From Stenocarpella maydis (Eukaryota; Ascomycota; Sordariomycetes; Diaporthales; Diaporthaceae), in contig NQMI01000047.1 in assembly GCA_002270565.1 (NCBI GenBank), positions 275,042-305,694 on the forward strand: a stretch of 30,653 bases of DNA, read 5' to 3'. The notes beneath the pieces are model-generated. The model did not search any database, was not told where the DNA came from, and worked only from the letters and a program-made list of their open reading frames with translations. This document shows, in pieces, positions 22,208 through 30,653 of the stretch. The translations under genes were made by a program, and so were the position numbers. Position 1 is the stretch's first letter, and each line of letters starts with the position of its first letter.

Positions 22208-22212
22208 TTTTT
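22208..22212 (+). terminator. RNA polymerase III terminator of tRNA-Trp
   Basis: TTTTT 12 nt after the tRNA 3' end, the normal Pol III stop signal. In such A/T-rich DNA its occurrence alone means little. Confidence 0.55.
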
Positions 22213-22539
22213 ACTTTTGCATTTTAAGATAATAGTTTTACAAATTTTTATAAGTGGTATTAGTATAGGCTACAATAGTAGTATAAATCAATAAGAATTA
22301 CATTTTTATATTGATTTATTGTTAATGTTTTCAAATACATTTAAAATATGTCTAATATTAAAAAACATTAAAATTAAATTTATATTTTTAAAATTTTTAA
22401 AATTTTCAATTAATTAAAGATTATGTACTTAAATTTATATTTTTAAAATCTTTTAAAATCATTAATTAGTTAAGAATTATATATTTAATTATATAAAGGT
22501 AATAATACTAAATTAATTTACCATAGGTGCTTAAGGGCT

Positions 22540-24480
22540 AGCATACGGGCCACTAAGTGCCCTATGCTTGGCGTTCTGGCATAATGCTGGACAGACTACT
22601 ATTAATCATTATTATTATTCTCGTACTGGCAGTCTTTTAACTTCTTGTGCCAGTACCAAGTCATCTATCCAATCACAGCGTTCCGTCGCGATTAGTCATC
22701 AAGTCAACAAGTCGAAGAAGTAATCGTGTACCGAAGAAGTTGGCCCAAGAAGTCGTGCAAGTGGTCGCTACTTATTTATGGTGCAATCGGCTGTTGCTTC
22801 GATAAGCGTGCAGTTGACCAATTGACCAGTTGAGTTGGCCAGTTGACTGTGCCAGTTGGTATGCCAGTTGGCACCAATTGGTGCCAAGTAGCCAATCTGG
22901 CAGATTTCTTGATGTGGGGCAAAGGGCAGGGGAAACAAGTTGTATGTGCGCACCATAGCAACTGCCTCTTGAGGACTTGTCGAATGGTACTTCGAGGGGC
23001 CTGGGCGATCTGTTGACGTTGGTGTTGACGAGGCAAGAAGCAGTTGCCTGGGCGATCGACTGGTCTGCAGCCGTAGTCGTCGCGGAAGTCGTCGCTGAAG
23101 CTATCGTCAAGGGATTGTTGGGCGACGCAGACGAAGAAGGAGGAGGAGAGGAGGACGTTGCTATGCTGCACTTATAAACTAACGACCATCTCTCAAACCA
23201 TTCACCCGCAGGTAGTGGCGCCTGGATTCTATTACTGCTTGGCAGACTAACCACATAGCATCCGTAGGGCAGGCAGTGCAAATTATACTGGGGAAGGTCT
23301 TGGGGAAGTCTTGACGGATATCAGAACTGAGGTCGTCGTCTAGGTCGTTGGCGGGGCAAGAATCAATCGATATCGAGGGGCCGACGAAGCAATCATCAGA
23401 GGGATGACGGGCTAACAAGAGGGTTGGCAAAGAAGTAGGTCATCAGGGAAAGTTAAATTGGTCGACAAAGAAGTAGGAGTAGTTATCTTGGCCTAAGTTG
23501 AATTGGCTAATAAAGAAGTAGTAGTCGTCAGGGCAAGTAGACGAAGTTGACGGTGTGGTGTTTGCCAAGAAGAAGTAAGTTGGCAAAGCAGTTCGTCTAG
23601 CGTGCTGTCTTGTATGAGTCATGCCAGCCAAGGGAAAAGTCGTCATATGGGTACAACCTTGGCTACCCACAGTATTTGGGTGCCTTGGGCAGTTGGTTGC
23701 AAGTGGAGTACTTCTTGAAGGGTCTGACGAAGGTATCGCGAGAGTGGGTTGGCCGACGGGCAGTTGAGCGGCTGTATTTACTACAGACTGATGCCTGCTG
23801 CCGTCGCGAGGGATGAGGGTATCGCGAGGGTGCTTTGTCGGTAGGAAGGAAGATTTCTCGAGGGGCCAGGAATCGGGCTTGTTTCCACGGGCTGGTCGAT
23901 GGAATCAACGTCGGGTATACACCACGGGTGATTAACGGGTAGAAGTCGGGCTATGCCATGGGCTACTCGTCTCTTATTGATTCGAGAAGCTTCTTGAGGG
24001 TTGATCAGAAGCATTCAAGTTGCTGCCTGCCAGGGGAAGATTGACGGGAAGGTTGACGGTCGGTCTGACGATGTTTTCTTGGTGTTTTTAAAGGACGAAA
24101 ACGTAATGGGCTCGCAAGGGTATTCCGAGTGCTTCTTGAAGGTCTTGAACACGAAGGGGGGGGAGGGTTACCGACGGGGCTTGACTGCTGGTAGCTACTT
24201 CAGACTGGAGGGAGGGGGAGGTCGTGATCGTGGTGAGGAAGGTTATCGACGTTTTCTTGGTATCTTTCAAGCATGCAAACAGGGTAATAGTTTACAAGGC
24301 TTGAGGGTCTCGCGGGGGGTCTTCTTGAAGGTCTTGATGGTAGGAAGGTCGCGAGGAAGGCCGTTTCGTCGTGAGGAAGGCTGTCGACGTTTTCTTGGTG
24401 TTTTAAGACTTGCCCAGCAAAGGGGTCTCGTTTGATTTTAGCGCTGTTAGAAGTTGGGCGGGTGCTATGGGCTAACTTAT
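22540..24480. repeat. G-skewed, internally repetitive island of unknown nature
   Basis: A 1.9-kb block of normal GC between AT-rich blocks. The plus strand is rich in G and T/A and poor in C. It is built from degenerate repeats: AAGAAGT and GTCGTC words throughout; GCCAGTTGG-type units at 22815-22890; two units sharing AAATTGGTCGACAAAGAAGTAG-like sequence about 56 nt apart near 23450-23515; CTTCTTGAAGGTCTTGA at 24132 and 24321; GTGAGGAAGG...TCGACGTTTTCTTGG at 24230 and 24368. Frames such as 22977-23177 plus and 22772-23281 minus give low-complexity peptides with no family match. I see no transposon protein and no RNA gene. Confidence 0.55.
22868..22887. repeat. Perfect 20-bp palindrome
   Basis: TTGGCACCAATTGGTGCCAA equals its own reverse complement. 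It follows three imperfect GCCAGTTG repeats (22831-22870). Confidence 0.95.
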
Positions 24481-26371
24481 AGTTGTTATTACCATTGATG
24501 ATTGCATGACAGGTATTATAAGAGGGGATATAGAGGTGAGGCAGCTAGTTATCATTAATATATTAATTAAGGTTAACTTAGCACTACCTTCTATATAAGA
24601 TGAAAGGTTAAAAGGGTTAAGAAAGAGGTCTTAAGTAATAAAGGATATAAGTTAGTAAGCTTATTAAAAGATTAAATAACTATTAAAGGCCTAATTTATT
24701 TATATATATATATATATTAATATTATTAAATATAAAATCTTTAAGTAAATAATATATCTTATTAATTGATATAGTATATTTTATTTACTTTATCATATAT
24801 TAATTAACTTAAAAATAAGTAAAACTTTTAAAATTGTGTTAAATAAAGATAAATATAATAATTTATATTATATTCAATTTATTTAATATAAACTTTAAAT
24901 TATTAATACATTTATTATATATTATATATAACTAGTATAGTTTTAAGTTTTAGAAGGATTTTTAAATATCAAGATAGATCTGTTAATAAATAATTCTATT
25001 AATAAATAATTTAATACTTTAAATGATATGTTTTACTATTTAATAAGAATTAATATTTAAATATATAAAATTTAAACATAAATTATTTTTTTTCATAATA
25101 TTGAACTCTGTAAATAATAATTACTTATATTAATAAGTTTAATATTGATATACTGTTTAATATAATAGTTTATTTATTATTAGGTATATTCCTTAAATGT
25201 AAAGTTCATTAAGATAATTTATAAATTAATGGTATACTTATAGGATTTAATATTTATATCATAAATTATGTATTATAATTAAAGAATATATATAATATAA
25301 ATATAATTTTAAATAGAAAAAATATTAAAAGTTTTAATATCGTTAAAGTTTAAGTTTTATTTAATAATATTTATTTATTAAGTACATATGAATTATTTAT
25401 AAATTTGAATTTAAATTTTCAAAGTTTTATTATTAAGGAACTACTTTGTAAACCTTTATAGTTTAATTATTTAAATTTATTTTATAATATTCAAAAACAA
25501 ATATATCAAATATTATTTTCAATTAATAATATATATTAATATATTATATTTTAACTTTTAAACTTAAATATAGTTTCTTGTTTCCAAATATATTTAATTA
25601 TAACATTTAATATTTAAATACGTATTATAAGTTTTAATAGTAAATATAATATTTGTGTTGCGGTATATTTAAGTATTATTATATATGTATAATTTTAAGT
25701 TATAATAAATATATTAAAATTATTTATTTATAAACACTTGAATTATTATATTTTAATAATATTATAATGCAGTAGTTTAATACTTTTCATTTAACTATAT
25801 ATTATAATTAAGTATAGGGCTATAAGTTTAACGTTTTTCAATTTTGAAAATTAAGCTAAGGACTCTCTTTCAAGATAAAGGGGCTTACTCTATCTTACCC
25901 TAAATGTAATTTCAATTTAAAGATAAAGTGTCATTATAATTATTATATTATTACTACTTAGCTATTAGTTTTTTTATAATAATAATAGTAGCTAATAATC
26001 CTTTCTTATGATTATTCTTTATATTAAAGAATATATAAACGTTTTATTTTTATTATATTTAATTACTTTTAAAGCCTTCATTAGTAAATATATTTATTAG
26101 TACTTAGACTTCGAAAGATAAATTTACAGTATCTTATAATGTAATATTATTAACGTTTATATACAAATAAATTTATTTTCTAATATAAGATTGAATATAT
26201 ATTTAATTGAAAATATAAACTTTGATAGTATTATATTATCAAATACTTTAAGTTTAGTACTTAAGTAATTCATTAATAATATTATATTATATTTACTTAT
26301 ACTTTAAAATTAAACTATATAATATAAAGTAATAACTAATATTTTACTATTAAAGATAATTCTGATGAATT
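24481..26371. other. AT-rich gene-free block
   Basis: Extremely A/T-rich with no frame, motif or RNA fold. A stretch around 25420-25500 resembles the middle of the inverted-repeat element, so at least part is decayed repeat. Confidence 0.8.
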
Positions 26372-26940
26372 TGTGCTATAGAATAGCATTCAGTTCAGCG
26401 TGTGTTTCGGCAGGGTCGCAGTGTGGTGCTCTGAGGCGAATTGGGACGATTGACAATGGTCTGGACAACTTTGTATTGAATTAAGTTGGGCTTCTGTAAG
26501 CCCTCCTTATATACCCTCCGACGTCGTCTCACCCCTGGGCACGCTGCGGTCGGCTCTGGTGCAAATTTGCAAATGCCGGAAAATTCGCCCTTCCAACACA
26601 CCATCTTTGGTTCCAAGCAGCCAGCCAACCATAGCCCTAGCAATGCCCAAATTAAGTACATACAAACTTCAGAAATCAGGCTATCCAATGCACTAAGTCA
26701 TATACTTTTTGGGTAAGAAATAAGGGTAATGCAGAGGTCTGAATTAAGGTGCAAATGCAGGCCAAAATAATCGACTCACGGCCACCAAACTCATCTTGCG
26801 TCACGCACGCACTGGGCGTACTTAGCGAAAATCGCCTGACTCGCAAGTCTAGGGTAACTCCTTGCTAGGAAGTCTAGGGTAACTCCTTACAACGAAGTCT
26901 AGGGTAACTCCTTGCACGGAGTACCAACGCCCTGCTGAGC
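26372..26940. mobile_element. LTR-like sequence upstream of the Copia element
   Basis: A normal-GC block that starts TGTGCTATAG right at the AT-rich border, includes a TATATA box region near 26509, and ends with three 25-bp tandem repeats. Its position before gag fits a 5' LTR. The orientation is unclear because the TATA motif reads on both strands, and the 3' LTR is outside the window. The right boundary is uncertain (anywhere from about 26845 to 27000). Confidence 0.4.
26845..26919 (+). repeat. Three tandem copies of a 25-bp repeat
   Basis: AAGTCTAGGGTAACTCCTT begins at 26845, 26870 and 26895, exactly 25 bp apart. The 19-bp cores are identical; the six-base joiners vary. Confidence 0.95.
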
Positions 26941-26981
26941 GGTTCCGTTTAACAATAATAATTAAATATTTATTATTAAAC

Positions 26982-26982
26982 N
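26982..26982. other. Ambiguous base (N)
   Basis: A single N in AT-rich sequence at the 5' side of the Copia element; probably a polishing ambiguity between repeat copies. A second N is at 28881. Confidence 0.95.
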
Positions 26983-27429
26983 CAACTATACAGGAATCTA
27001 CTCCTAGACTCCCTAGTTAAAGACTTCAAGGGGTAAACTACCTACTAATTTAATTAGGTCCCTTATACATTTAAGAAAGAGCTACTTCATTTAATTAGCA
27101 AAGAGAGAATACAAACACTAAGAGGATCCTATTCAGCAAGAATCATATAACTTATTAAGGCTAAAAAGGCAAGCTATAGGCAGCTATGGCAAACTCAACA
27201 AACCCTACCTGGCCCCATATGAGCCACAACATTACCAGCTAGATAGCAATCAATATAACCCATATAAGTAACTATTAAGCCGCACAAACAACAGCAACAA
27301 TCCCATTCATATAAAGCCCCCCAAACTATACAAGCACAAACAGCAGAAACCTATCCCATACAATAGATACCTCCTAATACAAGATATATATAAGAGGTAG
27401 GTAATTTCTTATAGCAGCCAGATACCATA

Positions 27430-28080
27430 CTTACCACATGATTAGTCTATATGGATAATACTTTATACAACCTACCTCCAACTCAAATAATCTATAACAG
27501 GTCAATCAACCCCCAAGCTATAGCCAACTTCCATAAGGAATAGAGGAAGGAATGTAACTATATAGGGAGGCTATATAACCTATTATATAATAAAGCATAA
27601 ATCTTTATAGGGTACTATAAAAGATTATAAATCCAAGAGAATTAATACTATATAGTCTTCCTAGATATACTCTCAGATTATGCGGAGGACTTCTACCTCT
27701 ATCATATAGGCCCGAATAAGATATAGAAGGAAATATATAATTTAATAAATATATACTTTAACATAAATACTAATTATAGCCAGTACTCGGCAGATTAAAC
27801 AACCATATCCTTTATATAAGTTAAAAGGGAGAATCTAGAGAAAACACTCCTAGAAGTACTAGAGGTACTTCTTAATAAACTCCAACTCGCACAACGGGCC
27901 CTAGGAGAGGGATACCAAGGAGAGATTGCACTCTATATAACAGTTTCCCAAGCATATCGTGTGGTACTAGAGCTTAAATATGCCCTAATAAACTAAAAAC
28001 CAACATGCAAAGCCCTATTTACAGACCTTCAAGTAGCAATCCAAGTTGCTATAGAGAGAAACTTAACCTAATAATTTATT
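27430..28080 (+). pseudogene. Copia gag remnant
   Basis: Structural polyprotein part that would form the virus-like particle. In one frame, between stops, LSDYAEDFYLYHIGPNK (about 27675) and later EVLEVLLNKLQLAQRALGEG and EIALYITVSQAYRVVLELKY (about 27850-27990) match the gag block common to fungal Copia elements. The frame is broken by TAA where Trp is expected (after YSQYSAD) and by other TAA/TAG stops. A degraded CCHC zinc knuckle follows at about 28306-28350, its first two Cys positions now Tyr (TAC, TAT). Confidence 0.8.
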
Positions 28081-28639
28081 ACCTAAGATAAGGTAAAAAT
28101 TAACTTTATAAATAAAAGATATATATTAAACTTTAATAACTACTAAAAGCCTTTATATAATTACCCCTAAATAAGCTCTTTATATAATTATTTACAGCCT
28201 AATAAGGGCTGGTTTCTATAACAACCCCTTATATAACTAGGGCAATAACTATACCCATTATAATAATTATTCAGACTACCTCATATAATAAAATAACTAA
28301 AGAAGTACTTTATATATAAGAAGGAAGGATATTAGTCTACTAACTACTTTAAAAAGGAGCGGAGTAATGCATGAGGCTAATACCTACAGGCATGCAATAA
28401 CCTTAATCAGGAACCTCTTCAGGGAGAGGGCAAATTTCAGTCATTCATACTTAACTATAAGGGGGAGGACCTAGATCTCAACCATATAGAAGACTAACTA
28501 TAGGATTCATAGGGCTTAGAGGACGAAAACACACCCCAACAGCACCTTATCAATACAGCATTTAATCACCGCATAACAGGTAAAGATATCTACTCAGCTT
28601 TAAGAACGACTACTACAAAAAGCTTTATATTTTATAACC

Positions 28640-28960
28640 CATATAGTATAATATATTAAGGGGAACTTTAAGATACTGGGGCAGCTAAATTTTTAATAGT
28701 AGGGAAGCCCCAGGCACTAGCATATATATAAGGGAACCCTAGTACAATAATTAACTAGAAGAAGGATATAGTAAGAGTTAAGTTCAGACCAGTAAATATA
28801 ATTATTTTTATCAAGATAATTAAGCTAAGGAACTAACTTAAAGAGATAACCTACTATATTATAAATACCTTAACTCCATTNACTCCATTCCTATTCTTAC
28901 TATATAATACTAATAGATTAAAGGCCTATTTTAATAATACTATAAATATTATTATATAAG
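28640..28960 (+). pseudogene. Copia aspartic protease remnant
   Basis: Polyprotein-processing protease. The catalytic motif DTGA is intact at 28672-28683 and the downstream TPFLFLLYNTNRLKAYFNN (about 28885-28940, across the N at 28881) matches the end of the fungal Copia protease domain, where it normally reads as a DM-containing helix. Stops interrupt the frame before the motif and at several places after it. Confidence 0.72.
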
Positions 28961-28984
28961 AGAATACCTTACTCCTAGTTATAT

Positions 28985-29830
28985 GAAAATAGGGATATAC
29001 TTTCTTTAACCTTAGCCATCCCCATATAGAGAAACTATACAGACTTCTTAAAAGTATAAGGCATAATAATATTAAGGAAGCTATTCTAGAGAGAATTAAG
29101 AAATTCTGTTACTACTACTAGATATATAACCCAGCCCTAAGATAATTTAAATTCTTTATTAAGGATAAAAGCTACTTTAATTATAAAGTAGTAATTAATA
29201 TTATATAACTTGAAAAGAATAATGCTTTATATATAATTAATATAGATATAAACTTCCAAGTAGTAATATTCCTTAGATTTATATTTGCATAAGATACCTG
29301 GGATGCACTCTATAAATGCTAGATCTATACCTATATTGGCCTACCTAACTATATTATATATAATCTAGGGATAAACTTTATATTAGAGGAGTTCTATATA
29401 AATGTAAAGATTATGGGGATCTTGTGCAAAGAGATGCTGGTGGAGGTATATTGGGCTATAAGGAAAGTTAAGCGGTTATATGGACCTCTAAAAAGGGTAT
29501 ATAAAATCCTTTATATAGAGATTAATGAAGCTATAGATGATAAGATAATCCTATAGATAGTAATCAAGGCCCTAAATAATATAGCTGGGCTAAGTAAACT
29601 TATATTAACCCTCCTAGTATTTAGTACCTACCCTTAAGTCTTATATAAATCTTTACTATCTCCAGATATTACCTAAAGGGCAAGAGCTATATAAAAGGCT
29701 ATAAAGATACTTCAAACCATTTATATGGAAATCAAGGTTAGCCATATAATTAATACTAGGAATAAACCAGATACTTATACTATACTATCCTTACCCCTCT
29801 AAAGCAAAGTCCTTATCTAAAGAGAAAATA
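28985..29830 (+). pseudogene. Copia integrase remnant, catalytic residues lost
   Basis: Would insert element cDNA into the genome. The N-terminal HHCC finger is visible from HPHIEKLYRLL (about 29017) to KKFCYYY-stop (about 29098-29120); the second Cys is Tyr and the Gln after it is TAG. In the DDE core the first Asp is kept (GAT, 29245-29247), the second is Asn (AAT, 29362-29364, context YNLGINF), and the Glu of the VER motif is Lys (AAG, 29470-29472, context RKVKRLYGPL). Each loss is a single G-to-A change. Downstream VFSTYP and INTRNKPDT-like blocks match the C-terminal part of fungal Copia integrases. Confidence 0.82.
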
Positions 29831-30002
29831 AAGGCTAAAGAGAACCATATAAGCTAGAAGCTATTTATAGGCATATTATAATAATCAGTATGGTAAATAG
29901 ACCTATATAATTCCAGGCTATATATACTAAACTATACCTTTATATAACTGAACCAGCCATATGGGATAACCTAGATATATAAGAAGCTATTACCATATAA
30001 CA

Positions 30003-30653
30003 GCCAACCCAAGCCAGGAAGAAAGGCAGACCTAGGAAGGAAGCTACCCAGGTGCAGCCGAATCAGCACAGCAGACCCAGGAGAGCAACCACATAATATA
30101 CATATCTATCAACTATATAACTACCAGCAACTACTTTCTTAACCCAAAAAGAAAGGAACTCATATAACCTAGCCATTAAGCTGAGGGAAGATAACATTAT
30201 CACCAGCCTAAGCAAGCTATTTAAAGAATCCAATGCCCTTAAGATTAATGCTTTAGCTAGTAAAGATATATTTAAATTTATAAAGTATAACCTAAAGATA
30301 TATAAACATCTAAGAATCTTTAATATATAAATAATATAAGAAGTTAAGAATAGATTAACTAAGCTAATTAAGAAATTAAGGCTAGTTGTATAGGGCTTTA
30401 GGGATAAAGAGAAACATATAATACTAATATAAGCCCCAACCATCCAGAGGATAAGCTAGAGACTAATTCTAGCCCTAGGGCTAATACTCATTCAATTATA
30501 CAGATACTAAGGCAAACTGTAGGATATTACACAAGCCTACACCCAAGCTAAAGATATACTAACCCATACAATCATTACACAACTACCCCTAGAGCTTAGG
30601 GACAGATACCCCCCAGACACAATCCTCATCATTAGGAAACCACTATACAGCCT
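30003..30653 (+). pseudogene. Copia linker and reverse transcriptase, partial
   Basis: A basic KKGRPRKEA AT-hook-like segment at about 30020-30045 is followed, with intervening stops, by KLIKKLRLVV-stop-GF at about 30365 and APTIQRIS, then by DIT-stop-AYT at about 30520 and QLPLELRDRYPPDTILIIRK near the end. These match the first palm blocks of Copia RT (the stop in DIT-stop-AYT is TAA/CAA-type). The catalytic YxDD region lies beyond the window. Confidence 0.75.

Larger units (their letters stand above)
27000..30653 (+). mobile_element. Copia-type LTR retrotransposon, RIP-disabled, 3' part outside window
   Basis: Plus-strand order gag (about 27430-28080), zinc knuckle (about 28306), protease (28672), GAG-pre-integrase and integrase (about 28985-29830), then reverse transcriptase from about 30330, which is the Copia order (integrase before RT). 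It carries dozens of in-frame TAA/TAG stops at former Gln and Trp codons, and C-to-Y type changes. Between 27000 and 27430 only short repeat-like words are visible. The RT, RNase H and 3' LTR lie beyond the window. Confidence 0.88.

Noticed and set aside
22772..23281. Minus-strand 169-codon frame
   Set aside because: Product is Ser/Thr/Ala low complexity derived from the degenerate repeats; no family match.
30063..30443. Minus-strand 126-codon hydrophobic frame that looks like a membrane protein
   Set aside because: Antisense of the A/T-mutated Copia RT region; hydrophobicity comes from A/T-rich codons.

Overview
The window looks like a filamentous ascomycete genome (Pezizomycotina, probably Sordariomycetes) with a two-speed layout. 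Evidence seen directly: genes broken by 46-122 nt GT-AG introns with CTGAC/CTAAC-like branch sites, fungal-type Kozak contexts, fungal-only gene families, and normal-GC gene islands cut sharply out of extremely AT-rich, gene-free DNA. The AT-rich blocks are full of decayed repeats whose copies differ mainly by C-to-T and G-to-A transitions at CA/TG, as expected from repeat-induced point mutation (RIP).

Layout. 1-2,900: AT-rich repeat graveyard with a 427-bp element bearing ~100-bp terminal inverted repeats and a ~260-bp TTTA microsatellite. 2,905-4,780: small gene-like island with a possible solo LTR and a complete-looking class I terpene synthase (minus strand, six exons, 424 aa). 4,790-5,270: AT-rich. 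5,270-20,470: main gene island with a kinesin-6-like motor (minus), a cAMP-receptor-like GPCR (plus), a small unknown two-exon gene and a 618-aa acidic unknown protein arranged head-to-tail only 142 bp apart (plus), and a 5'-truncated flavin monooxygenase remnant (minus). 20,470-22,540: AT-rich, with further copies of the inverted-repeat element, a 232-bp near-perfect hairpin, and an intron-containing tRNA-Trp(CCA). 22,540-24,480: G-skewed, internally repetitive island with no recognisable gene. 24,480-26,370: AT-rich. 26,372-30,653: LTR-like sequence, a triplicated 25-bp repeat, and a plus-strand Copia retrotransposon (gag, protease, integrase, start of RT) disabled by stops and catalytic-residue changes; it runs off the end.

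Functionally, the genes of the main island look like ordinary unlinked core genes (mitotic motor, nutrient/cAMP-type receptor, nuclear-type acidic protein). The terpene synthase and the monooxygenase remnant are secondary-metabolism-type genes, 15 kb apart at opposite edges of the island and with no other pathway gene visible, so I do not call a biosynthetic cluster. The best leads for something unusual are the hairpin next to the inverted-repeat element, the strand-switching RIP pattern in the Copia element, the tightly coupled small-gene/acidic-gene pair, the in-frame retainable intron in the GPCR, and the G-skewed repeat island. All exon boundaries were derived by hand.
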